Source of the DNA: Novosphingobium pokkalii
GTDB taxonomy: Bacteria; Pseudomonadota; Alphaproteobacteria; Sphingomonadales; Sphingomonadaceae
Direction of reading: 5' to 3'
DNA length: 64,000 bases
Assembly: GCF_014652855.1 (NCBI RefSeq)
Contig: NZ_BMZP01000017.1
Location: forward strand, 37,097-101,096
Shown: positions 25,236-35,395 of the stretch, piece by piece
How positions within the stretch are numbered: position 1 is the stretch's first letter
Layout: each line of letters starts with the position of its first letter
The notes under the pieces: model-generated
What the model was told of the DNA's origin: nothing
Databases searched by the model: none
The model's input: the letters and a program-made list of their open reading frames with translations, nothing else
Made by a program: the position numbers and the translations under genes

Positions 25236-26138
25236 TCAGCCCTCATTCCTGAGCGCCCGCCCAGCCACCGCACCGAGCCGCGCCACCAGCACGGGATCGC
25301 GGTGCGCCGGCGCGGTCATGATCGCGCCGTCGAGCGCGTGATCGATCGGGCTCGGTGTGCGCACCTGCGGCAAACGCGCGGCGAGTTGCCCGATCGTCGC
25401 CTTCGCGAGGGCAGCATTGCCGCGCATGACCTGAAGCACCTGCGCCACGTCGACATGATCGCCTTCCCGCCAGGCGTCATAGTCGGTGACCATGCCGATC
25501 AGCGCGTAAGGCAGCTCTGCCTCGCGGGCGAGGCGCGCCTCGGGCATGGCGGTCATGCCGATCACGTCCGCACCCCATTGGCGATAGAGCCGGCTTTCGG
25601 CGCGGGTGGAAAACTGCGGCCCCTGCATCGCCAGATAGCAGCCGCCGCGATGGACCCTGGCCCCGGCCGCTTGCGCCGCATCGGCGAGGTGGGCAGACAG
25701 GCGCGCGCAGACCGGATCGGCGAGCGAGACGTGGGCCACCAGCCCTTCCCCGAAGAAGCTGTCGGCGCGACCGTGGGTGCGGTCGATGAACTGGTCCACC
25801 GCCACGAAGCTGCCCGGCGCCAGTTCCTCGCGCAGCGAGCCGATCGCCGAAATCGCGATCAGGTCGGTCACGCCGCAGCGCTTCATCACATCGATATTGG
25901 CGCGGTGGTTGATGCCTTCGGGCGGAATGCGGTGCCCCGCGCCATGGCGGGCCAGGAACACGAATTCCACCGCGCCGATCCGCCCCAGCGTGACCGGGCC
26001 GGACGGCGCGCCGAACGGCGATTGCACGGCGATGTCCTGCACGTCTTCCAGGCCGGACAGATCGTAGATCCCCGATCCCCCGATCACGCCGATGCGCCAA
26101 TGTGCGTTGCCCGAGGGCTGGTTGGGTTCAGTGTGCAA
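25236..26138 (-). CDS. mtnP: S-methyl-5'-thioadenosine phosphorylase
   Basis: MtnP splits methylthioadenosine with phosphate for methionine salvage. The 300-residue chain shows the phosphate site IGVIGGSGIYDL, LARHGAGHRIPPEGINHRAN, the nucleoside-binding MQGPQFSTRAESRLYR and MTAMPEARLARE, all typical of MTA phosphorylases and not of general purine phosphorylases. The only usable start is TTG 26138 inside the end of tetR, so the two genes overlap by 11 bases and are translationally coupled. Confidence 0.93.
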   Translation of the reverse strand: MHTEPNQPSGNAHWRIGVIGGSGIYDLSGLEDVQDIAVQSPFGAPSGPVTLGRIGAVEFVFLARHGAGHRIPPEGINHRANIDVMKRCGVTDLIAISAIGSLREELAPGSFVAVDQFIDRTHGRADSFFGEGLVAHVSLADPVCARLSAHLADAAQAAGARVHRGGCYLAMQGPQFSTRAESRLYRQWGADVIGMTAMPEARLAREAELPYALIGMVTDYDAWREGDHVDVAQVLQVMRGNAALAKATIGQLAARLPQVRTPSPIDHALDGAIMTAPAHRDPVLVARLGAVAGRALRNEG

Positions 26139-26790
26139 GAATGCCTGCCATGATGAGATCGACGGTGTGTTCGCGATAGCGGTCGCGCAGTTCCTCGGTC
26201 AACGAATCCTGGCCGAAGCAGTGGCGCAGCACCAGCCGCGCGGAAAAGAACCGGTCGGCCGCGCCGCTCATGGTGAAATAGAACAGTTGCGGATCGATCG
26301 GGCGGAACACGCCGCTGCGCACCCCCTCGCCGATCAACTGGTCATAGGCGCGGCTGAGCGGCCGGAGATACTTGTCGGCGATCCGCTGCGCCTCGGCTTC
26401 GTCACTGTCGCGCACCAGGCGCATGAGCAGGCGGTTGAGATAGGGATAGCGGTAATAGGTATCGATGCAGCGCGAGATATGGCGGCGCAGCTTGTCCTGC
26501 GGCAGCATGTCATCCTTGGCCACCAGCGCGTCGACCGAGCGGACGATCTCGGCCATGTCGCGATCGAGCAGCGCGGTGAGCAGGCCGGCCTTGTTGCCGA
26601 AGTAATACTTCACCAGCGCCGAATTGAGGCCGGAACGCAGCGAGAGTTCGGACAGCGAGATATCGACCAGATCGCCTTCGCGCATCACCGCAGAGGCGGC
26701 GGCCAGCAGGAGGTCGCGCGCGCTGCCGCTGCCTTCTGCCTCGCTGCCGGCCGGTGCGCCCTGTGCCGGTGGTGCTGCTGCGCTCGTCAT
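26128..26790 (-). CDS. TetR family transcriptional regulator
   Basis: A roughly 220-residue regulator with an N-terminal helix-turn-helix: DISLSELSLRSGLNSALVKYYFGNKAGLLTAL (split by the family consensus), followed by a helical ligand domain. The Ala/Pro/Gly-rich first 25 residues are variable. ATG 26790 has AAGGGA about 11 bases upstream; a GTG at 26829 would add 13 residues but has no ribosome site. It is transcribed away from thiL and overlaps mtnP, so it may repress the pair or the divergent thiL. Confidence 0.82.
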   Translation of the reverse strand: MTSAAAPPAQGAPAGSEAEGSGSARDLLLAAASAVMREGDLVDISLSELSLRSGLNSALVKYYFGNKAGLLTALLDRDMAEIVRSVDALVAKDDMLPQDKLRRHISRCIDTYYRYPYLNRLLMRLVRDSDEAEAQRIADKYLRPLSRAYDQLIGEGVRSGVFRPIDPQLFYFTMSGAADRFFSARLVLRHCFGQDSLTEELRDRYREHTVDLIMAGILAH

Positions 26791-26949
26791 GCCCTGGCCC
26801 GTCCCTTTGCCCTGTCGGGCTTGCGTCACCCGAATTCAACCGATCGATTAGGCGGGGCGGGCGGCCAGGGTCAAGCGCTTGTCCCACACGCGAGCCTGCC
26901 GGCAACGGCCCGCTTGCAAACCCCCGGTTTGCCATTACCGCACCGAGGC

Positions 26950-27840
26950 ATGGACGAAGCTGCTTTCATCGCCGCGCTGCGCGCCCTGGCGCCCGATCCG
27001 GCCGCACGCGGGCTGGACGACGACGTGGCGGTGATCGCCCTGGGCGGCGAGCATCTGGTGCTGACTCACGACATGATGGTGGAAGGGGTGCACTGGCTGC
27101 CGGCGCAGGATCCGGCAGACGTGGCGTGGAAGCTGGTGGCGACCAACCTGTCGGACCTGGCGGCCAAGGGCGCCGCGCCGCTCGGCGTGCTGCTGGGCTA
27201 TGGCCTGGGCGGCGGGGAAGAGCGTTTCCTGGCCGGATTGGCGCAGGCGCTGGCCGCGTTCGACGTGCCGCTGCTGGGTGGCGACACAGTGCGCCGCGCC
27301 GGGCCGGCCGCGCATGGCCTGACAGCGCTGGGCCGCGCCACGCATTGCCCCGTGCCCACGCGCGGCGGCGCGCGGCCGGGTGATGCGCTGTGGGTCACCG
27401 GCACACTGGGCGATGCCATGCTGGGGTTCGAGGCGCTGCGCGAGGGCCATGCCGGCAAGGCCGGCGCGCGCGACACCACGCGCTTCACCCGCCCCGTGCC
27501 GCGCCTGGCCGAAGGACGCGCGCTGGCCCCGCTCGTCGGCGCGATGATGGACGTGTCGGACGGGCTGCTGCTTGATGCCACGCGCATGGCCCGCGCCAGT
27601 GGCGTGACCTTGGCCATCGACAGCGCCGCCTGCCCGCTGCCGCCCGACCTGCCAGTGGCCCGCCGGCGCGAGGCGCTGGCCTGGGGCGATGACTACGAAT
27701 TGCTGTTCACGCTGCCCGCCGGGACGTTGCCGCCCTGCCCGGCCACGCGGATCGGCGTGGTGCAGCCCGCCGGGCCGGTGCCCCTGCTGCTCGACGGCGC
27801 CTGCCCGCAAGGACGGCTGGGCTATCAGCACGGCGAATAA
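26950..27840 (+). CDS. thiL: Thiamine-monophosphate kinase
   Basis: ThiL phosphorylates thiamine phosphate to thiamine diphosphate. The 296-residue protein has the AIR-synthetase-like fold: DDDVAVIALGGEHLVLTHDMMVEGVHW, then KLVATNLSDLAAKGAAPLGVLL and a C-terminal AWGDDYELLFTLP, all diagnostic for ThiL. GAGG is one base from the ATG, so the ribosome site is poor. The family start matches this methionine. It is divergent from tetR and upstream of hppA. Confidence 0.94.
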   Translation: MDEAAFIAALRALAPDPAARGLDDDVAVIALGGEHLVLTHDMMVEGVHWLPAQDPADVAWKLVATNLSDLAAKGAAPLGVLLGYGLGGGEERFLAGLAQALAAFDVPLLGGDTVRRAGPAAHGLTALGRATHCPVPTRGGARPGDALWVTGTLGDAMLGFEALREGHAGKAGARDTTRFTRPVPRLAEGRALAPLVGAMMDVSDGLLLDATRMARASGVTLAIDSAACPLPPDLPVARRREALAWGDDYELLFTLPAGTLPPCPATRIGVVQPAGPVPLLLDGACPQGRLGYQHGE

Positions 27841-27983
27841 TCGCACCGAACACCCGTACAATACCGCTTGCGGGGCGCGACAAATAAGATAGCTTCCCGA
27901 ATGTTTCCAGCCAGCGTGCGGAAACGCCATGTACCCGGCACATCAATACAAGCCGGGGCATGGGGAGTTAGGGGGATGCCATC

Positions 27984-30083
<2,100 letters not shown>

Positions 30084-30093
30084 CCACGCGCTT

Positions 30094-30133
30094 CCGCTGG
30101 CGGACCAGCATGCTGGACTGGTGCCGCCAGCGG
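30094..30133. repeat. Hairpin downstream of hppA
   Basis: CCGCTGGCGG (30094-30103) pairs with CCGCCAGCGG (30124-30133), and an inner CAG/CTG pairing extends it. There is no T tract, so it is more likely an mRNA-stabilising stem ahead of the true terminator 70 bases on. Confidence 0.5.
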
Positions 30134-30199
30134 GATGAACGGGAGGAAAGCGGGGGAAAACCCGCACCTGCCCGTGCCCGAGGTTGGGGAGGAGAAGGA

Positions 30200-30240
30200 C
30201 AAGCCCCGTCAGGCCACCGGCCCGGCGGGGCTTGTTCTTT
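30200..30240 (+). terminator. Rho-independent terminator of hppA
   Basis: CAAGCCCCG (30200-30208) pairs with CGGGGCTTG (30226-30234), followed by TTCTTT. It lies 117 bases past the hppA stop and before the tesB gene. Confidence 0.75.
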
Positions 30241-30338
30241 CACCAGCGGGAGCCGCAGCCAACGCCCCGGTTTCACATTTGTGACGAGGCGCGGCGATGC
30301 GTTGACGCCGCCCGAACCGCTGGAATAGGCGCGCGCCC

Positions 30339-31250
30339 ATGCTCCACCCCCTTTCCACCACGCTGCTTTCCGATTCCACCGATCCGGCCGCGATTGCCGC
30401 TGGGCTGGTGCGCCTGCTGACCGTTACGCCCGATGCCGAACAGGCCGATCACTTTGCCGGGCCGCGCAAGCCGGGCGGGGTGGGCCGCGTGTTTGGCGGG
30501 CAGATCGTGGCGCAGGCGCTGGCGGCGGCGCAGGCCACGGTGCCGGCCGATCGCCCGGTCCATTCGCTCCACGCCTATTTCCTGCGCCCCGGCCGCGAGG
30601 ATGCGCAGATCCGCTATGCCGTGCTGCGCGATCTCGATGGCGGGCATTTCGCCAATCGCCGCGTGGTGGCAAGCCAGGGTGACGAGACCATCCTGACGCT
30701 GACCGCCTCGTTCCACAGCCGGGGCGAAGGCGTGCGGCACGATGTGCCGATGCCGTCGGTCCCTGCCCCGGACGACCTGCCCAGCGAGGCCGACCTGCTG
30801 ACGATCTATGCCGATCGCCTGTCGGAGCAGCGCCGTTCCCTGCTCGGCCGCCCGCGCGCGATCGAGATGCGCCCGGCCGAGCCGCTCAACTGGCTGCGCG
30901 ACACCCCGGCCGAGCCCGTGGCGCACACCTGGCTGCGCTGCGTGGCGCCGCTGCCCGATGATCCCGCCCTGCACCGCGCGGTGATCGCCTATATCAGCGA
31001 CATGACGCTGCTCGGCACCAGCATGCTGCCCCATGGCATCAGCGGCAAGGCCGGCACGGCCAAGGGCGCCAGCCTGGACCACGCACTGTGGTTCCACGAA
31101 GACGCCCGCGCCGACCAATGGCTGCTCTATGCCTGCGACAGCCCCTGGGCCGGGCAGATGCGCGCGTTCAGCCGGGGCCGCATCTTCACCCAGGATGGGC
31201 GGCTGATCGCCGAAACCGCGCAGGAAGGGCTGATCCACGCGCTGAAATAA
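30339..31250 (+). CDS. tesB: Acyl-CoA thioesterase II
   Basis: A 303-residue double-hotdog thioesterase hydrolysing medium- and long-chain acyl-CoA. Visible features are VGRVFGGQIVAQALAAAQATV in the first hotdog, HSLHAYFLRPGREDAQIRY, the second hotdog with ISDMTLLGTSMLP and GASLDHALWFHEDARADQWLLY (family signature). Length is standard TesB. It has its own transcription unit after the hppA terminator and is followed by a convergent pair of secreted-protein genes. Confidence 0.94.
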   Translation: MLHPLSTTLLSDSTDPAAIAAGLVRLLTVTPDAEQADHFAGPRKPGGVGRVFGGQIVAQALAAAQATVPADRPVHSLHAYFLRPGREDAQIRYAVLRDLDGGHFANRRVVASQGDETILTLTASFHSRGEGVRHDVPMPSVPAPDDLPSEADLLTIYADRLSEQRRSLLGRPRAIEMRPAEPLNWLRDTPAEPVAHTWLRCVAPLPDDPALHRAVIAYISDMTLLGTSMLPHGISGKAGTAKGASLDHALWFHEDARADQWLLYACDSPWAGQMRAFSRGRIFTQDGRLIAETAQEGLIHALK

Positions 31251-31259
31251 GCGCGCACT

Positions 31260-31817
31260 TCAGGGCACAGCGGGCGCCGGGCTGGCCAGCGCGAGCGCCG
31301 TGGCCGGTGGCAAGGCAGGCTTCGTGCCGGCCGCAGCGCAGGCCATCCGGTCCATTTCCGGGCGGCCGATCATCGCCAGCGCCACGCCGTGCAGCCGGGC
31401 GCCACTGGCATCGGCCGTGACCACCCGCATCGCACCATCGATAGCGCCGCAGGTGGCCAGGCTGGTCGCCCCGCCGCCATAGCGGTTGGCGAGCACGGTG
31501 GCGTAGCTGTCGAACGCATGCGCGCCGGCAAAGCCGTGGGCCGGGGTGACATAGCCGTGCATCACCCTATCGGCGGCGGCAAAGGTGGCACGGTGCGCCG
31601 CCATCATCCTGGAAAAGCTGCTTTCCACGTCCACCCCATGGGCGCGGCAACGCAGCGACACGGCCATCATCATCGTCTGGAACTGGTGGACCCGCGCCGC
31701 CTCCAGCGTCGGCAGGTCGAGGCAGGAGGGCGGCAACGGCGGGGCCGCCTGCGCAGCAGGGGCGGCGCATATCATGCCGAGCAGGGCAAGCGCGGCGGAG
31801 CGATGGCGCGCCATCAT
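31260..31817 (-). CDS. Secreted protein of unknown function
   Basis: A 185-residue protein with a clear signal peptide (cleavage near AAPAAQAAPP) and a compact domain containing three or four cysteines (SCLDL, LRCRAHG, ATCGAI, DRMACAA), probably two disulfides. The phrase VHQFQTMMMAVSLRCR is a helix I recognise from short sphingomonad exported proteins that are often mislabelled as adenosylhomocysteine hydrolases; it has no such motif. The ATG overlaps the stop of the upstream gene by four bases, so the two are co-translated. Confidence 0.75.
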   Translation of the reverse strand: MMARHRSAALALLGMICAAPAAQAAPPLPPSCLDLPTLEAARVHQFQTMMMAVSLRCRAHGVDVESSFSRMMAAHRATFAAADRVMHGYVTPAHGFAGAHAFDSYATVLANRYGGGATSLATCGAIDGAMRVVTADASGARLHGVALAMIGRPEMDRMACAAAGTKPALPPATALALASPAPAVP

Positions 31818-32755
31818 CGTGCCGGCGCGCAGCCGGCGATGGGCACGGCCATCAGCGCATCGAACTGGCGCACCAGCGCCTGCTGCGTCTGGAACGTGGC
31901 ATCGGCAATCGGCTTGTAGGCCAGCCCTTCCCGCGCCAGGGCATTGCGCTGGTCCGGATCGCCCATGGCCATGGCATCATAGCGCGCCTGGATGGCGTGG
32001 AGATAGCCGATGGCGCGGGTGTTGTTGGCCTCTGCCGCCTCGCTGGCCGGGCGGAAGACCTGGGCGTGAAACGCATTGCGTTCCTCCGCACTGCAAAAGC
32101 GCGCGGGCAGCGTGATGCTGGGCACCGTGTCCAACCGGGGGCGCGCGGCGGCAAGGTCCACGGGCGGTGCGCCCACTGGAAGGGCAGCGGGCGCAGAAGG
32201 TGGCAGGGCCGGCGTTTCCTGCGTGGCGGCCAGCCGCGCCAGCAAAGCGAGGTCGGCCGCTTCGCTCCCCGCCGGCGCGGTGTCCGACGCCACCGCCGGC
32301 AGCATCGCGGGTGCAGGGCTGGCGGTCGCCGTGACCACGGCCGGGGTGATCGGTGGCGCCGGGGGTGGCACCGGCGCCGGTGCGGCGGCCGGAGCGGGCG
32401 CGGCGGGTGGCAGAGAGGGTGGAGCGGCCGGCATCGGCGCGGCACGGCGCAGCGTGGCGGCCTTCACCCGGGCCAGCGTGGCAAAGGTGCCATTGGGAAA
32501 CTGCTGGAGATAGGCATCGAACAGCGCGGGATCGGTGCTGGTGGCAACCGAGCGCCAGAATTCCAGTTCGAGCGTCTTGTCGATCACCGCTGCATCCTGC
32601 GCCAATGCCGGCGCGCTGCTGGTGCCGCCCAGAACCAGGCCCAAGGCCAGCCCCGCACCCACGCCGGCGCGTGTCATGACGCGGCGCCATGCCCCCTGCC
32701 CCGCTCTCTCGCTTAGCACCACGCCGTGGCGCGCATGCTCGACCCTGCTGTCCAT
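31814..32755 (-). CDS. Exported protein with Pro/Ala-rich linker, unknown function
   Basis: A protein of about 313 residues: signal peptide (cleavage near APALAQ), then LELEFWRSVATSTDPALFDAYLQ followed by FPNGTFATLARVK, the short helical repeat often found next to caspase-like or peptidoglycan-binding domains, then about 100 residues of Pro/Ala-rich linker, and a C-terminal helical domain with a conserved Cys (RFCSAEERNAF). No catalytic domain is seen. ATG 32755 has GGGGAA upstream; ATG 32677 would give a more ordinary signal peptide and is an alternative. It shares its stop with the next gene start. Confidence 0.68.
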   Translation of the reverse strand: MDSRVEHARHGVVLSERAGQGAWRRVMTRAGVGAGLALGLVLGGTSSAPALAQDAAVIDKTLELEFWRSVATSTDPALFDAYLQQFPNGTFATLARVKAATLRRAAPMPAAPPSLPPAAPAPAAAPAPVPPPAPPITPAVVTATASPAPAMLPAVASDTAPAGSEAADLALLARLAATQETPALPPSAPAALPVGAPPVDLAAARPRLDTVPSITLPARFCSAEERNAFHAQVFRPASEAAEANNTRAIGYLHAIQARYDAMAMGDPDQRNALAREGLAYKPIADATFQTQQALVRQFDALMAVPIAGCAPAR

Positions 32756-32914
32756 CGATTCCCCACGGCATCTGTGTACCGAAGGCAGCAGATTGGACTC
32801 GCGCTCTCTACAGAGCCGTTGCCGGATAGGGTTAGCACCTATCAACCATTGCGGCACCGCACGTCCACGGTGCGGCGCTCATGCCACGCGCAATTATTTC
32901 ATCAGGAAAGCACT

Positions 32915-34855
32915 TTAACCACCGGGGTGATAGAAATCATAGATGGTCTGGGCCACCGCCTCGCTAACCCCAGGGGCACGCTTGAGATCGTCGAGCGAAG
33001 CCGCCCGCACTTTGCCGGCGGTGCCGAAATGCAGCAGCAGCGCGCGCTTGCGCGCGGGGCCGATGCCGGGAATCTCGTCCAGCGGGCTGGCGGTGATGGC
33101 GCGGCTGCGCTTGGCGCGGTGGGCACCGATGGCAAAGCGGTGCGCCTCGTCGCGCAATTGCTGCAAGTAGAACAGCACCGGTGAATTGAGCGGCAGCAGC
33201 TTCTCGCGCCCGTCGGGGAAGTGGAAATGCTCGCGCCCGGCGTTGCGATCTGGCCCCTTGGACACCGCGATCAGCGGCACATCCTCGATGCCGAGTTCCT
33301 CCAGCGTTTCGCGCACGGCGGTCATCTGCCCCTTGCCGCCGTCGATCAGCACCAGATCGGGCCAGGTGCCGCCCTGCCGATCGGGGTCTTCCTCCTGCAC
33401 CCGGCCAAAGCGGCGGGCCATGACTTCGCGCATCATGGCAAAGTCATCCCCCGGCCGGGTTTCGGCGCGCTTGATGTTGAACTTGCGATACTGGCCCTTC
33501 TGGAACCCTTCCGGCCCGGCCACGACCATGCCGCCCAGCGCGTTGGTGCCCTGGATATGGCTGTTGTCGTAAACCTCGATGCGCTGCGGCACATCGGGCA
33601 ATTCCAGGAATTCGGCCAGTTCGCGCAGGATCTTGGCCTTCGTGCCGGTTTCGGCCAGGCGCCGGTCGAGCGCCTCCACCGCGTTGCGGCTGGCCTGTTC
33701 CATCAGGCGGCGGCGGTCGCCGCGCTGTGGCACGCTGATCTCCACCTTGCCGCCAGCCGCTTCCTGCAAGGCCTCGGCCAGCAGGTCTGCCTCAGGCAAG
33801 ACGCGGTCCACCATGATCAGGCGCGGCGGCGGCACTTCCTCATAGAACTGGGCGAGGAAGCTGGTCATCACTTCGGCCTCTTCCAGCCCTTCGGTGTGGC
33901 TGGGGAAGAAGGCGCGATGGCCCCAGTTCTGCCCGCCGCGAATGAAGAAGGCCTGGATGGCGATCTGCCCACCCTTGGTCGCCATCGCGAACACGTCGCC
34001 ATTGCCGACGCCTTCGGCGTTGATCGCCTGGCTGCCCTGGATGAAAGTTGCCGCGCGCAGGCGGTCGCGCAACATTGCCGCCCGCTCGAAATCGAGCGCC
34101 TCGGCCGCCGCGCTCATCTGCGTCTCGATCTCGCGCTGCACCGCGCCAGACTTGCCGCCAAGGAAGTCCTTCGCCTGGCGCACCAGTTCGCCATAGTCGG
34201 CCTCGCTGATGCGGTCGACGCAAGGGGCCGAACAGCGCTTGATCTGGTAGAGCAGGCAGGGCCGGTCGCGCCGCGCCATGAAGCCATCGTTGCAACTGCG
34301 CAGAAGGAACAGCTTTTGCAGCGCGTTGATCGTGGTGTTGACCGAGCCGGCGCTGGCAAAGGGGCCGTAATAGTTGCCCTTGGCCTTGCGCGCGCCACGG
34401 TGCTTCATGATCCGGGGAAAAGCATGATCGGCACGCAACAGGATGAACGGAAACGATTTGTCGTCGCGCAACAGCACGTTGTAGGCCGGGCGATAGCGCT
34501 TGATCAGTTGCGCTTCGAGCAGCAGCGCCTCGGCTTCGGAATTGGTCGTCACGATCGTCATCGACCGCGTCTGGCTGACCATGCGGCGCAGGCGGTTGGG
34601 CAGGCGATCGACCTGGGTGTAATTGGCCACGCGGTTCTTCAGCGCGCGCGCCTTGCCCACATAGAGCACGTCGCCGCGCGCATCGAGCATGCGATAGACG
34701 CCCGGCTTGGGCTTCAGGGTGCGCACCACCTCGCGGATCGTTTCGACGCCGCGTTCGAGGTCGGGCTGGTCGGTGCCGCGCACCGTGAACGTGGCGGCGT
34801 CTTCGTGGAAGCGCTCGGTATCGCGATCGGGGGAAGGTGCGCTCTTGCGGGCCAT
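32915..34855 (-). CDS. uvrC: UvrABC excinuclease subunit C
   Basis: UvrC makes both incisions around a DNA lesion in nucleotide-excision repair. The 646-residue protein has the GIY-YIG nuclease (KPGVYRMLDARGDVLYVGKA, from about residue 50), the UVR helix pair (RAAMLRDRLRAATFIQ), the RNase-H-like second nuclease (IEVYDNSHIQGTNALGGMVV, LVLIDGGKGQM) and a C-terminal HhH pair (IPGIGPARKRALLLHFGT). The ATG 34855 start follows a good sequence context; the frame continues 120 codons upstream into the PilZ gene. Confidence 0.97.
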   Translation of the reverse strand: MARKSAPSPDRDTERFHEDAATFTVRGTDQPDLERGVETIREVVRTLKPKPGVYRMLDARGDVLYVGKARALKNRVANYTQVDRLPNRLRRMVSQTRSMTIVTTNSEAEALLLEAQLIKRYRPAYNVLLRDDKSFPFILLRADHAFPRIMKHRGARKAKGNYYGPFASAGSVNTTINALQKLFLLRSCNDGFMARRDRPCLLYQIKRCSAPCVDRISEADYGELVRQAKDFLGGKSGAVQREIETQMSAAAEALDFERAAMLRDRLRAATFIQGSQAINAEGVGNGDVFAMATKGGQIAIQAFFIRGGQNWGHRAFFPSHTEGLEEAEVMTSFLAQFYEEVPPPRLIMVDRVLPEADLLAEALQEAAGGKVEISVPQRGDRRRLMEQASRNAVEALDRRLAETGTKAKILRELAEFLELPDVPQRIEVYDNSHIQGTNALGGMVVAGPEGFQKGQYRKFNIKRAETRPGDDFAMMREVMARRFGRVQEEDPDRQGGTWPDLVLIDGGKGQMTAVRETLEELGIEDVPLIAVSKGPDRNAGREHFHFPDGREKLLPLNSPVLFYLQQLRDEAHRFAIGAHRAKRSRAITASPLDEIPGIGPARKRALLLHFGTAGKVRAASLDDLKRAPGVSEAVAQTIYDFYHPGG

Positions 34856-34988
34856 GCCTGCCAGATAAGGACTGCCACCCGGTTTGGGGAGAGCCCGAAA
34901 GGTCGCCGATGGTGGACAAACCCGCCCCGGTATTGCTCCAGAGCGGATTGTAAATTGTTCTTTACCGTTTTTGCGCGATAACCCACTG

Positions 34989-35375
34989 ATGTTGTACGCC
35001 CCGATCCCAGGCGACTCCACCAGGCGCGGGCGCCGCGCGGAGGCCCGGGCGCGTCTCAACATTCCTGCACGGCTGACCTTGCGGCGCGGCGTGATGCCCT
35101 GCCTGGTGGAAGACCTGTCGCGCACCGGCGCGCGCCTGGTGCTGGCCGAGCCGCCCGCATTGGGCGAAACCGGCATTCTCGAAATCAACCGTATCGAAGG
35201 CTTTGGCGCGGCCGTGTGGATCAAGGGGCGCCATTGCGGCTTTCACTTCGACGATCCGCTGGACCTGCAACAGGTGATCGACCTGCGCCAATATGCCGAT
35301 CATTTCAGCGAATACCGCCGCGAGCAGGAACGCACCGCCGCGCGGGAGTTCGTGCAAGGACGCCGGTTCGTTTAG
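34989..35375 (+). CDS. PilZ domain protein
   Basis: A 128-residue single-domain protein with RRGRRAEARARLNIPARLTLR and VEDLSRTGARLVLAEPPALGE, corresponding to the RxxxR and D/NxSxxG motifs that bind cyclic di-GMP. Here the second motif reads EDLSRTGA, so ligand binding is plausible. It may link c-di-GMP to surface behaviour, for example the Tad pilus or polysaccharide made elsewhere in this window. It is divergent from uvrC with 133 bases between. Confidence 0.82.
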   Translation: MLYAPIPGDSTRRGRRAEARARLNIPARLTLRRGVMPCLVEDLSRTGARLVLAEPPALGETGILEINRIEGFGAAVWIKGRHCGFHFDDPLDLQQVIDLRQYADHFSEYRREQERTAAREFVQGRRFV

Positions 35376-35395
35376 GAACCGGCGATCATTGCCCC

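Noticed and set aside
32820..32914. Hairpin resembling a tRNA fragment before uvrC
   Set aside because: GCACCG/CGGTGC pairs, but no D, anticodon or T arm can be drawn.
33221..34981. 586-codon top-strand open frame opposite uvrC
   Set aside because: uvrC carries all its motifs on the other strand; this frame has none.
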